This document shows positions 1 through 8,362 of a stretch of DNA of 64,000 nt, one piece after another. The stretch is taken from NCBI GenBank assembly GCA_024275955.1, contig JAJRYD010000005.1, forward strand, positions 59,408 through 123,407. The letters are read 5' to 3'. The notes beneath the pieces were generated by a model, which did no database searches, was not told where the DNA came from, and worked only from the letters and a program-made list of their open reading frames with translations. Position numbers and translations under genes: made by a program. The DNA comes from Nitrospirota bacterium. Lineage in GTDB: Bacteria > Nitrospinota_A > UBA7883 > JACRGQ01. How positions within the stretch are numbered: position 1 is the first letter of the stretch; each line of letters opens with the position of its first letter.

Positions 1-579
1 CTAAAACTTCCGCCGTGTGGAAATTTTGCGGAAATAGAAGCAGGAGGCAAAAAAGCCGACTGCGTTAAATGCCATATGCCGGAGGTAGAAAGGCCACTCG
101 TGGAAGACGGCCCTGTGCGAAAAACAGGCAGGCACTTCTGGCGCGGCGGACACGACCCGAAGATGGTAAAAAAAGCGGCAGAGATAACACTGGCAGAAAA
201 CAGCTCCGCAAATAAAAAAACTTTTACGCTCCATATAAAGAACGCAGGCACGGAACACCGCTTCCCCACAGGAACTCCAGACCGTCACTTAAGAATACTA
301 TTCAGGCTTCTGGATGAAAAAGGAAACGTAATAAAAGAAAAGAAACGTTTTATAGAAAGAACAATTCTCTGGAGACCGTTTATAGCCGATATATACGATA
401 ACCGCATCCGATACCTAGAAACCGCTTCGTATTCGTTTAGCCTAAAGGCCGGAGAGGGCGCTTTCCTAGAAGCAGAGGTAAGGTACGGCCTGTTGCGTGA
501 AAGCCGAAGAAGGCGCATAGGGTACGAAAACAGCGAGCCTATCCACTACCGTATCTTTTACAAAAAGGTTCCGCTTTAG
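1..579 (+). CDS. Multihaem c-type cytochrome, C-terminal part (5' end outside window)
   Basis: The reading frame is open from the first base, so the start lies upstream of the window. The visible 192 residues begin with a haem c site (ADCVKCHMPEVERP, near residue 21) and a preceding Cys, followed by a segment with GRHFWRGGHDP that looks like a distal-His region of multihaem cytochromes. The remaining ~140 residues have no CxxCH and look like a beta-rich domain (HRFPTGTPDRHLRIL). The shape, haem motifs then a beta domain, is typical of exported multihaem cytochromes of the doubled-CxxCH/c554-like kind, but the total haem number and substrate cannot be told. It converges on the TPR gene on the other strand. 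Cytochrome assignment is firm; the specific role is unknown. Confidence 0.7.
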   Translation, partial: LKLPPCGNFAEIEAGGKKADCVKCHMPEVERPLVEDGPVRKTGRHFWRGGHDPKMVKKAAEITLAENSSANKKTFTLHIKNAGTEHRFPTGTPDRHLRILFRLLDEKGNVIKEKKRFIERTILWRPFIADIYDNRIRYLETASYSFSLKAGEGAFLEAEVRYGLLRESRRRRIGYENSEPIHYRIFYKKVPL

Positions 580-627
580 CCGACACGCCCGCACAGCTTG
601 ACAGCTTTTTAGCTTCGCTGTTACTAA

Positions 628-1047
628 CTAGCAGGCACCCCGATACCCTGCTTCGCACCCCTTTTCATAGTCGGCCTTAGCCTTACCCATCTCACCCATT
701 ATTTCGTTTGCCTGCCCGCGCACATAGTATGCCTCGCCCAGCTTTGGGTCAAGTTCTATCGCTTTATTGAGGTCTTTAAACGCGCCGTCGATATCTCCGG
801 TATCTTTCTTCGCTTTTCCTCTAAGCGCGTATGCCGGAGCATACTTGGCATCTTCTATAATAGCCTTATTGGTAAGGTCGATAACTTTGGAATAGTTGGC
901 GCTTCCATACGCGCCGCGCGCCTCTTGGACAAGACCTTTTACCTTCTTAGACGGACCACCGCCAAAAACGCCAAAATCAAAAGCCGAGGCTCCTGTAGCA
1001 AAAAAAGTAACGAGTGCCAGAAACAGTGTAAACGTTCTTATATTCAT
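628..1047 (-). CDS. Small exported TPR protein
   Basis: 139 residues with a cleavable signal peptide (hydrophobic stretch ending ATGASA) and about three tetratricopeptide repeats (for example AKYAPAYALRGKAKKDTGD, then DPKLGEAYYVRGQANEIMG), ending in a Sel1-like half repeat with two Cys. I start it at the ATG at 1047 because GAAAGGAT lies eight bases upstream; an ATG six codons earlier has no such site. TPRs bind peptides or partner proteins, so a periplasmic scaffold role is likely. It lies 115 bp downstream of the spermidine-synthase-like gene on the same strand, which itself ends in TPRs, and may be the last gene of the NosZ-like operon. No specific function can be assigned. Confidence 0.7.
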   Translation of the reverse strand: MNIRTFTLFLALVTFFATGASAFDFGVFGGGPSKKVKGLVQEARGAYGSANYSKVIDLTNKAIIEDAKYAPAYALRGKAKKDTGDIDGAFKDLNKAIELDPKLGEAYYVRGQANEIMGEMGKAKADYEKGCEAGYRGAC

Positions 1048-1161
1048 TTTATATCCTTTCAGCATCTTCAGTTACCCCTATAGTAAAGCAAATCTCCGCA
1101 CGAACAAAACCTGTTATTCCAATCAGCCTTTGCCATCCACCTTTCATTAGCACAGGCTGTT

Positions 1162-4050
1162 TTAGTTTTTCAGCCTCTCCAGCATCTTGACTATCGCCTT
1201 TCGCTCATCTTTAGAAGGACTCAGTGACAAAGCCTTTCTGTACAGTTTTTCGGCCTCCAGCGGGCGGTTAAGGCTGGAAGCATACAGCCCAGCCAGATTA
1301 ACCAGACCTAGAAAATAGTTTTCTTCTACGCTTATAGCCGCCTTGAATTCCTGCTCCGCTTCAAGCGCCATCCCCGCTTTTGCAAAAAACATCCCCTTTA
1401 GAAAATGCAGTTGGGAGGCGAACCAGCCGTCACTGTCGAGACGCTCGGTGTCTTCAAGCATCCGCAACCCCATCTCTGCCTTGCCGCTTGCCACCGCAGA
1501 GGTAATCGCCGAAAGGTTAAGAGTTATATTTGCGTATCTAGCGTCTAGGTTGTCGCTGTTGACTTTAAGCGAGCGGTTGTAATAACCGGCGGCGCGTCCT
1601 TTCTTTCCGTTGCTTTTTTCTACCTGCCCCGCAAAGAAGATAGACTGCGATTCAAAATACCTCTTAAATATATCTCTTTGCCTGTCCGATGCAAAGAGGC
1701 CGTCGGGAAATTTGCGGTAGCGCAGTAAACCAGCAAGGTTATCACCTTTCACCGCCACACCCTCATCGCCTACACGCGGAGAGGTAAACTCTACAACCGG
1801 CCAATCGTCGTACAAAGGTTTTACGCCGTCTACAAACTTTTTAAGCTGTTCCTTATTCATCATATAATCGGAGACAAGCTGGTAAACATTGGTAACGCCT
1901 ATCTCCTCTAGGCTCGCTTTTATCTCCGGCTTTTCCATTCTTTCGCGGATTCTTTCGACATCAATGCCGATTTTATCGTCAGAGCCTATCATTATCGCGT
2001 CCCACTTCGTGTACCACATATCGACATACCGGAACGACTCGAGAAACGCGGCGACCAGCATTTTAAAATCAACTTTAGAAAGATGGTGAAGCGGTATCCA
2101 TTGGGAAACTATCCCCCCTTTTTTCAGCCTATCTTTATGAAGAAGATAATATTCTTTGGTATAGAGAGAAACGACACCGGCATTAGAGGGGGGAGGAGGC
2201 TCTGACGATATAAAATCGAACTTTCTTTTACTCGTCAAAAGAAAGCTCCTCCCATCTTCTTCTATCAATCTTGCTTTGCCGTTATCGAGAAGGCTCATAT
2301 TCCCATCGGCAAAATAAGAGCCTGCTCTAAAAACTTCCGGCGAGATATCGACAACTGTAATATCGTCGAGGCCATGCGCCAGCGCCGCGCCGGCGGTAGA
2401 GCCTGTTCCAAAACATATTACAAGCCCGCTCTTAGGACCGTGGTGTAAAAGAAGCGGTATATGTGCCTGAAGCCTTTCCAGTTGTAGCGCTTCCCGAAAC
2501 ACTCCTGCTATCGGATCGCCGTTTATCCATATCCTTTTTACAGGTTTATGGCCTATAGACATATCGGTAGGGGTAGAAGAAACCATCACCGCGGCGGACG
2601 GCCCCTCTTCGTAAAACAAAACTGTGCTACCGCCGTCAAGTTTCTGCACGCTAAGCAGGTAGCCGACATCACTCCTCAAGATAAAAAGCGTAAGCGGAAT
2701 AATAATGACGGCAAAAGCCGGATTCCAAACACGGCTCTCTTTTTTGTATCTCGCGTTCAAAAGATAAACCCCGCTTGCGACAGCGATTAACGAAATAATT
2801 ACGATACTTTTATGAACCCCCAGCATAGGTATTAAAAAGTAACCGGCAAACAGAGAACCGAGTACGCACCCTAATGTATTTACGGCGTAAAGCCTGCCGA
2901 CCTCCCCCCCAAGCTTATCTGCTCTAAAAGAGATAGTTTTTACTATCAGCGGCATACCGCCGCCCATAAGGAACGTCGATGGAAAAACTATAAAGAAGGA
3001 AAATAGTATCGCAGGCACAAGACGCTCGCCTCCGGGAATCATCTCGACAAAAATATTGCCGCTTCCAAACAGGCTGTTGAGAGTTTCGACAATAAAACTG
3101 CTATGCGAAAGTCCGGCGAGAGAGAGAATAGCAAAAAATCCTATACCTACCTGAAAGAACGCGAACAGACGTCCGCCATTGACAGATTTCCATCTGGGCC
3201 TTGCCATCACGGCACTCCCAGCCCCTATTCCCATAAGGAAAATGGTTAGTATCATGGCAAACGCGTATGTAGTGTTGTTTAAAAGCAGAACCAGCACTCT
3301 GGTCCATAGCACTTCGAGAGCTAGCGCGCAAAAGCCCGAAACTCCAAAAAGAACTACAAGCATTCCGTCCTTTGCCACACCAGAATCTTTCTTAATATCC
3401 GGCACTCTAGCCGGAGTACCTTCCTTCTCGCGCAGAACTATCCAGACAAAAAAGCCTATCAGCAGATTTATTACCGCGCCGATACGCAATGTTTCTGAAA
3501 GGCCAAAAAGCTCTATCATCAAAAAACCGGCAGCTACACAGCCTGTCATAGCGCCGAATGTGTTTACCGCGTATAGCTTCCCTACGGAACTGCCGGCATC
3601 TTTTTTACTATCTGCCATATACCGCGATAAAGCCGGTAGCGTGCCGCCCATAAGAATGGTCGGGACGGCAAGAAGAATGATTGCGAGAGTGAGACGAAGC
3701 ACTATCAGATAAAACGATACCCCTTCGTTGCCAGAGTGTAAAAGCAGGTAGACCTTTTCCATTAGGCCAAGCAAAAAAGGAAAAAGAAGCACATAAACCC
3801 CAAGAGCTATCTCTAAACCAGCGTAGAGACGAAGACAGCGCGCCCCCTTGTCGATAAGCCGTCCAAAAATTTCCGAGCCTAGCCCAAGCCCTCCGAGAAA
3901 TGCCACAAGAACCGCGCTTACCGCGTAGATACTAACGCCTAGAAGCAGTGATAGCTGTCTAGCCCAGACAATCTGATAAGCGAGCCCGACGGCACCGGAA
4001 ATGAAGAATACGGTGTAGATTGAAATATGGCGGGACCGGAGGCTGTTCAT
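1162..4050 (-). CDS. Fused membrane/spermidine-synthase-like/TPR protein (paralogue 1)
   Basis: 962 residues. The N-terminal ~470 residues are about 14 hydrophobic helices containing two copies of a transporter-like motif (SGAVGLAYQIVWARQLSLLLG and SGFCALALEVLWTRVLVLLL). Residues ~480-770 form a Rossmann-type aminopropyltransferase/methyltransferase-like domain (ICFGTGSTAGAALAHGLDDI, then VVDISPEV), and the last ~150 residues are TPR-like. This is the widespread 'fused MFS/spermidine synthase' family, whose true function is unsettled; no polyamine partner gene is near. Its start ATG overlaps the stop of the upstream propeller gene by four bases (ATGA), so it is translationally coupled to the NosZ-like operon. 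A second copy lies at 10980-13802. Domain assignment is confident; activity is not. Confidence 0.8.
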   Translation of the reverse strand: MNSLRSRHISIYTVFFISGAVGLAYQIVWARQLSLLLGVSIYAVSAVLVAFLGGLGLGSEIFGRLIDKGARCLRLYAGLEIALGVYVLLFPFLLGLMEKVYLLLHSGNEGVSFYLIVLRLTLAIILLAVPTILMGGTLPALSRYMADSKKDAGSSVGKLYAVNTFGAMTGCVAAGFLMIELFGLSETLRIGAVINLLIGFFVWIVLREKEGTPARVPDIKKDSGVAKDGMLVVLFGVSGFCALALEVLWTRVLVLLLNNTTYAFAMILTIFLMGIGAGSAVMARPRWKSVNGGRLFAFFQVGIGFFAILSLAGLSHSSFIVETLNSLFGSGNIFVEMIPGGERLVPAILFSFFIVFPSTFLMGGGMPLIVKTISFRADKLGGEVGRLYAVNTLGCVLGSLFAGYFLIPMLGVHKSIVIISLIAVASGVYLLNARYKKESRVWNPAFAVIIIPLTLFILRSDVGYLLSVQKLDGGSTVLFYEEGPSAAVMVSSTPTDMSIGHKPVKRIWINGDPIAGVFREALQLERLQAHIPLLLHHGPKSGLVICFGTGSTAGAALAHGLDDITVVDISPEVFRAGSYFADGNMSLLDNGKARLIEEDGRSFLLTSKRKFDFISSEPPPPSNAGVVSLYTKEYYLLHKDRLKKGGIVSQWIPLHHLSKVDFKMLVAAFLESFRYVDMWYTKWDAIMIGSDDKIGIDVERIRERMEKPEIKASLEEIGVTNVYQLVSDYMMNKEQLKKFVDGVKPLYDDWPVVEFTSPRVGDEGVAVKGDNLAGLLRYRKFPDGLFASDRQRDIFKRYFESQSIFFAGQVEKSNGKKGRAAGYYNRSLKVNSDNLDARYANITLNLSAITSAVASGKAEMGLRMLEDTERLDSDGWFASQLHFLKGMFFAKAGMALEAEQEFKAAISVEENYFLGLVNLAGLYASSLNRPLEAEKLYRKALSLSPSKDERKAIVKMLERLKN

Positions 4051-5081
4051 CTTAAAATATTTTTGGGAGGTTTAAACCGAACCTTCAGGTTTTTGGCAAT
4101 CTCGCCAGCCAGTTTAATATCTAAAAAACCTATGCTCGATTTGCCTACCTCCGTGAACCAGATACTCCCTTGCGAATCAACCGCCATAGATACCGGCTTG
4201 GCTTTTGCCGTTGGAATATCAAAAGTCTGAAAATGTGATGCGCCCGGGCTGAACCTCAAAAGACGATTATCGGTATGCTGTATAAGCCAGATGTTGTCTT
4301 TTTTATCAATCGCTATTTCCTTAGTGCCTTTGTTCTTAGGGATAACAAACTCCCCCACGATTTTTTCTGCCTTAGGGTCGAACCGTGTAAGCTTGTTATC
4401 TACCATCTGAATGAACCATATAGACCCTTTAGAATCTACGACAGTTCCCATCGCCATCTGGGCCGACTCTGCTATTTTGTATTCCTTAAAGGTGCCGCTA
4501 CTTGGTTCAAACTTTGTCAGCTTGTTTGTACTTCTTTGGATAAACCAAAGCCACCCATCCGCGCCTTGAGCTAAATCGTAAGAGTTACTGCTTTTGCTTG
4601 GGATTTTGTAGCCTCTAAATTCTTCGGATTTCGGATCAAAGCTTATGAGCAAATCGTTATTCCAGCCTAAAAGCCATACCAAGCCTTCACGCGCCACAAG
4701 TACAGACGCAGGTTTCGCTTTTGGAAACGGAAGTACATACTCTGTAAACTTTTTCGTATTTGGGTCGAACTTTCCAAGCGAGTTTGAATCTTCCTCAGAA
4801 AACCAGATAATACCGTCACCACCGACAGCGGTATCAATAGACCCGCTTTTAGAAGTAGGAATCTTGAACTGCTCTAGTTCCCTCGTTTTTGGTATAAACC
4901 GCGCAAGGGAGTTGTTGCTGTATTCCAAAAACCAGACATCACCATTTTGGTCTACGCTGATTCCTGTCGGATATGTGTTTGGTATCGGAAGCGGGTATTC
5001 CGTAATCATATCGCCCGCAAAAGAATGAGATGAAATGACCGCGGTAAAAAAAACTGCTGTTAAAAGCTTGAAAAGGGTCAT
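4047..5081 (-). CDS. Streptogramin-lyase-like (Vgb) beta-propeller, secreted
   Basis: 344 residues: signal peptide (…SSHSFA) and about seven repeats of ~42 residues of the pattern 'G-x-[ILV]-W-F/L-…-N-x-L-x-[RK]-F-x-P', e.g. NGDVWFLEYSNNSLARFIP and KGSIWFIQMVDNKLTRFDP. This is the virginiamycin-B-lyase/NHL seven-bladed propeller fold. In bacteria most such homologues are not antibiotic enzymes. Here it follows a larger Vgb-like gene with ATGA overlap and sits between cytochrome b genes and a membrane protein, so an extracytoplasmic assembly, carrier or docking role for the respiratory complex is more plausible. Fold assignment is strong; function is inferred only from context. Confidence 0.8.
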   Translation of the reverse strand: MTLFKLLTAVFFTAVISSHSFAGDMITEYPLPIPNTYPTGISVDQNGDVWFLEYSNNSLARFIPKTRELEQFKIPTSKSGSIDTAVGGDGIIWFSEEDSNSLGKFDPNTKKFTEYVLPFPKAKPASVLVAREGLVWLLGWNNDLLISFDPKSEEFRGYKIPSKSSNSYDLAQGADGWLWFIQRSTNKLTKFEPSSGTFKEYKIAESAQMAMGTVVDSKGSIWFIQMVDNKLTRFDPKAEKIVGEFVIPKNKGTKEIAIDKKDNIWLIQHTDNRLLRFSPGASHFQTFDIPTAKAKPVSMAVDSQGSIWFTEVGKSSIGFLDIKLAGEIAKNLKVRFKPPKNILR

Positions 5082-6406
5082 GAGTCCTTAATTTTAGAGC
5101 GGGAAACTATAAATACCAAAAGCCCAAAAGCTATTACGATAACGGCGACAACGCCTGCTATAGAGCTACCGCCGGCCTTTGCGCTCTCTTTCGCGATACT
5201 CTCCTCAGAGACAGTCTCCGATAGCTCCTTTACGGTAGAACGAACGACTCTCGCTATTCTGTTCGCGTTTCGATCGCTTTGCGTAAACCATACATCACCT
5301 TTAGAATCAATTTTTATATCCATCGGCTGCGCGTGCATAGTGGGAATATCAAAAATGCTCCACTCAAGCTCGTTAGGGTCAAAAAAGCCTACACGGTTCA
5401 TCATGCTGTCAACGAACCATATCTTCCCGTCATCTGCCGGCATTATAGATTGAGAAACAGCGTTAAACCCCGGAATATCGGCAACGCTAAAAATTCCCGG
5501 ATCTGGCATAAACAGCCCTATCTGTTTTGTCCGCAACTGGCAAAACCAGAGTTTTCCATCTTTGTCGAACCTCATTACACCCGGCTGAGCGTTGTGTACA
5601 TTTATCGGAAACTTCTTTAGCTTCTTCGTTTCGGGGTTGTAGCGTCCTATATAGTTGCCTACGACATCCCCCAGCCATATATTGCCATCGGCATCGCTTG
5701 TTATTCCCATCGGGTTTGCGCCGACGCCAAGGCTCATTTCAAATATTCTCTCCTCCTTTGGGTCGAGGTAGCCGAACTTACTAGCATTTTGTTCTATAAA
5801 CCAGATGCGGCCTTTTGGGTCTTCCGTAAGGTCGTACGGGATGGAATTGGCTGTTGGAACCATTATCTCGGTAAATTCTTCTTTTGATGGATCGAAGCGG
5901 ACTATGCTGTTCCCAAGTTGCATAACAAACCATATCATCCCGTCTCTTGCCACGATAACGTTACCCGGGTTGCCGACGCTGTAGTTCACTACCGTATCTT
6001 CAGGTGTTGTACGGTTTTGGGGGTCGTACTTCCAGTCGAGGCCATCAGTCAGGCCGACGGTTGACGGCACCCTGTATTCCTTTAGTTCTCCTGTCGACGG
6101 GTCAAACAGAGCCAAAGAGTTGCCGGCCATCTGCGTAATCCATATTCTGTCGCTAGAGTCTATAGCAAGCCCAAAAGGTGAGCTGTACTTTGTCGGGAGC
6201 TTAAATTCTTCAATCGTAGGATTAACAGAAGCAACAAACCCCTTGATTTGGGAAATTTTTGGAACAACAACACCAGACACTCTGCCGCCGTTTGTGGAAG
6301 CAAAAGAGGCGGAAGAAAACAGAACAAACAGGAGCAGGGCCGCGAATGATGCGGCTAGTCTAGCTATACTGCCAGCACTCAGCTTACCATGTGAAAGTAG
6401 GTTCAT
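5078..6406 (-). CDS. Streptogramin-lyase-like (Vgb) beta-propeller with C-terminal membrane anchor
   Basis: 442 residues: N-terminal signal sequence (hydrophobic residues ~16-37), six to seven Vgb/NHL blades (e.g. SDRIWITQMAGNSLALFDP, DGMIWFVMQLGNSIVRFDP, KGDVWFTQSDRNANRIARV) and a C-terminal transmembrane helix (residues ~413-433, followed by SRSKIKDS). It should be anchored in the inner membrane with the propeller outside. The start ATG lies inside the end of the cytochrome b/c gene (23-base overlap, GAGG seven bases upstream), and the stop overlaps the next Vgb-like gene, so the set is cotranslated. The tandem with the soluble homologue suggests a membrane/soluble pair. Not likely a drug-resistance enzyme. 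Confidence 0.8.
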   Translation of the reverse strand: MNLLSHGKLSAGSIARLAASFAALLLFVLFSSASFASTNGGRVSGVVVPKISQIKGFVASVNPTIEEFKLPTKYSSPFGLAIDSSDRIWITQMAGNSLALFDPSTGELKEYRVPSTVGLTDGLDWKYDPQNRTTPEDTVVNYSVGNPGNVIVARDGMIWFVMQLGNSIVRFDPSKEEFTEIMVPTANSIPYDLTEDPKGRIWFIEQNASKFGYLDPKEERIFEMSLGVGANPMGITSDADGNIWLGDVVGNYIGRYNPETKKLKKFPINVHNAQPGVMRFDKDGKLWFCQLRTKQIGLFMPDPGIFSVADIPGFNAVSQSIMPADDGKIWFVDSMMNRVGFFDPNELEWSIFDIPTMHAQPMDIKIDSKGDVWFTQSDRNANRIARVVRSTVKELSETVSEESIAKESAKAGGSSIAGVVAVIVIAFGLLVFIVSRSKIKDS

Positions 6407-7097
6407 ACATATGCCTCATCTGCCAGTTTGCGTCTTTGTATCCGCCGGCTTCTTCATTTTTGCTTTCGTAAATCATATTGCCAGAGTTGTCAAGACCGCC
6501 GGATTTGCCAGCCCTATATTTGCCAACTCCAATCTGCCTCGCACGGTCGACCATGTAGTAGTTAAAAACATCCATCGGCGGTATAGCCATCCTGTGCCCC
6601 ATAGCCGGATTATGGCACGAATCGCATCCTAAAATCTTGGCCTGATGCCCGCTCCTTACGACACCTACCATCAGCACAAAGAAGCAGACAAGCGCCGGGA
6701 CGGCGTAGACAAAGCTTTTCTTAAAGCCGGACCGCATAGCCCTAGCCTTTTCCATAAGGCCTTTGAGGCCCGGGATACGGTCTAAAGGCAGTTTATGCAT
6801 ATACGGCAAAAGCACGAGGTATATCATTATGGCGATGGGAATAAGAGGCATTATGAAAAGATATTTCTTCATCCGCCCTTTTAAATACCAAAACGGCATC
6901 CATAAAATCGTGAAAACCCACTCAGGGCCTGGCACATTGGCCCCATGATCCGGTAACGGAATCTCCATAGGGGCATCATCCGGTACAGGGAAAAGGTAGG
7001 CAAGCAACACTATAAGGGCTGTTGCTACCAACATAAGCAGAGCAAGCCGTAAAACATAGTGCGGCCACCATTTTATCTCTTTTTTATTTTCACTCAT
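6384..7097 (-). CDS. Cytochrome b C-terminal subunit with fused haem c domain
   Basis: 237 residues. The first ~150 correspond to the C-terminal half of cytochrome b (subunit-IV-like), with helices at about 17-37, 75-95 and 120-145 and the Qo-site motif PGPEWVF (PEW). After the last helix comes one c-type haem site, CDSCHNPAMGHRMAIPP, on the periplasmic side, and the protein ends …MYEPTFTW. With the upstream cytochrome b N-terminal subunit it should form a quinol:cytochrome c oxidoreductase-like core. Start chosen at 7097 because it begins just after the upstream stop with AGGG ahead. No Rieske gene is present nearby, which is odd for a bc/b6f-type complex. A fused homologue occurs at 29014-30150. 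Confidence 0.88.
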   Translation of the reverse strand: MSENKKEIKWWPHYVLRLALLMLVATALIVLLAYLFPVPDDAPMEIPLPDHGANVPGPEWVFTILWMPFWYLKGRMKKYLFIMPLIPIAIMIYLVLLPYMHKLPLDRIPGLKGLMEKARAMRSGFKKSFVYAVPALVCFFVLMVGVVRSGHQAKILGCDSCHNPAMGHRMAIPPMDVFNYYMVDRARQIGVGKYRAGKSGGLDNSGNMIYESKNEEAGGYKDANWQMRHMYEPTFTW

Positions 7098-7101
7098 AGC
7101 G

Positions 7102-7737
7102 TCATACCCTGTCTGAAAGGCCAAGACGCCTCTCAAGTATTATATGGATCAACAACGCCCCAAACAATAAAGTGGGCAGAATGAAAACATGGGCTATATA
7201 GTTTCTTCCAAGAGTGAAGTATTTAAGCATCGGCCCTTTCAGATAGGAACCGAGCAGGGGAATGTTGTCTACCCAGTCGGCCCAGATTATAAGCTCCCAG
7301 TAGCTACGCCAATCCCACGGAACGATTATGCCGGTAATAAGAAGAAGGAAAAAAAGAAAACCCATAAAAAGACCTATCCACCAGTTAATCTCTCTTGGCG
7401 CGCGGTACGCTTTTTTAGCTATTATATGAAACATATGAATTACCAGAAAGAACACCCCAAAAGTAGAACTCCAGCGGTGTACATTTCGGAATATTGCCCC
7501 GAAGGTAGCCTCGTTGCACATAGATTTTATACTTTCATGTGCCAAATCCGGCACCGGAACATAATACGAAGCCATATATATGCCTGTAATTACCTGAATT
7601 ACGATGCACCCTATTGTCAGGCCACCGAAGTATGTCCAAAAGCTCCAGTGTTCCGGCATAGTGAACGCTATATGATCCCTGTAAAAGCCTTTCACTCCCA
7701 GCCGTACGTCAATCCAGTCTATTAAGCGTTCAAACAT
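7102..7737 (-). CDS. Cytochrome b N-terminal subunit (b6-like)
   Basis: 211 residues, four transmembrane helices. Haem-b ligand pairs are present: HRWSSTFGVFFLVIH (13 residues between His) in helix B and HVFILPTLLFGALLIH (14 between) in helix D; the 14-residue spacing is b6f/bacterial-hybrid-like. It binds two b haems and moves electrons from quinol across the membrane. The upstream reading frame is longer, but the start at 7737 (MFERLIDWID) has GGAG eight bases upstream and fits the family's amphipathic first helix. It lies between the NTF2-like lipoprotein and the C-terminal cytochrome b/c subunit, so the complex is split over two genes here but fused in the second copy. Confidence 0.9.
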   Translation of the reverse strand: MFERLIDWIDVRLGVKGFYRDHIAFTMPEHWSFWTYFGGLTIGCIVIQVITGIYMASYYVPVPDLAHESIKSMCNEATFGAIFRNVHRWSSTFGVFFLVIHMFHIIAKKAYRAPREINWWIGLFMGFLFFLLLITGIIVPWDWRSYWELIIWADWVDNIPLLGSYLKGPMLKYFTLGRNYIAHVFILPTLLFGALLIHIILERRLGLSDRV

Positions 7738-7753
7738 TGTTCCGGCTCCCTTC

Positions 7754-8278
7754 CTACTGTTCCAGCTCTTCGTCCGGCTCTGGAAGCCTTGCCTCTGCAG
7801 GGGCATCGAGGTAGGCCGCTTCATCTATCGTATCGGCCATAAAATCTATCTTCCACTCATTCGATTCTTTGTCGAGTATAAGGTTCATGTTGCTTTTTGT
7901 TGTAAAAAAATCTCCAAATATGGACGGTGTTTTTATATTGAGCTTTACCACAGCTACCATAAGGCCGTCTTTATTCGGCTTGGTCGGCATTACGGTTTCC
8001 AAAACCTCAATTTTGGTATCTTTGGTAAAGTCTTGGGTCCATTTTCTGAAACTGTCTATATCTAGCATCATGTAGTGATCGCTGACCATAGAAAGTGCTT
8101 CCCTGCTTGTTATTTTTCCACCTTCTGAGATGAGGTCGTAAAACAGTTTGACGACCTCCTCCGGCGGGGTCTTTGGCAGTTCACCTTCAGTGGCCGGCTT
8201 TTCGTTATTGCTACTGCATCCATGCAAAAGAGCGACAGTCAGCAGAAGCAGGCTCAAAGTCTTTAATATTTTTTTCAT
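7754..8278 (-). CDS. NTF2-like lipoprotein linked to cytochrome b
   Basis: 174 residues with a lipobox (VALLHGC, Cys21), then a domain of ~120 residues with the NTF2/SnoaL-like plan (helical EEVVKLFYDLISEGG start, strands ending EWKIDFMADTIDEAA). The start has GGGGAA just upstream. It probably sits on a membrane face as a small accessory subunit. A lipoprotein of the same type (28401-29036) and another NTF2-like protein (30254-30841) flank the second cytochrome b gene, so the pairing with cytochrome b is repeated in this genome. Separated from the NosZ-like gene by a strong terminator hairpin. Function beyond that association is unknown. Confidence 0.7.
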   Translation of the reverse strand: MKKILKTLSLLLLTVALLHGCSSNNEKPATEGELPKTPPEEVVKLFYDLISEGGKITSREALSMVSDHYMMLDIDSFRKWTQDFTKDTKIEVLETVMPTKPNKDGLMVAVVKLNIKTPSIFGDFFTTKSNMNLILDKESNEWKIDFMADTIDEAAYLDAPAEARLPEPDEELEQ

Positions 8279-8296
8279 AGTTCCCCTGCCAAGCCT

Positions 8297-8340
8297 AAAA
8301 AAGATAGGGCGGCTGTGCTTAACAGCACAGCCGCCCTTTA
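8297..8340 (-). terminator. Rho-independent terminator after the NosZ-like gene
   Basis: A 13-bp GC-rich stem (arms GGGCGGCTGTGCT and its complement, 8307-8336) with a four-base loop, followed on the minus strand by TATCTTTTTTA. It lies 26 bases downstream of the NosZ-like stop and upstream of the lipoprotein/cytochrome b genes. I infer partial termination, giving more of the first two gene products than of the rest. Confidence 0.85.
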
Positions 8341-8362
8341 AGCTAGCAAAAATAAAAACTCT

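Noticed and set aside
4047-6406. Vgb-like proteins as streptogramin-resistance enzymes
   Set aside because: They are secreted or membrane-anchored, occur in tandem, and sit inside a respiratory operon; only the propeller fold is shared.
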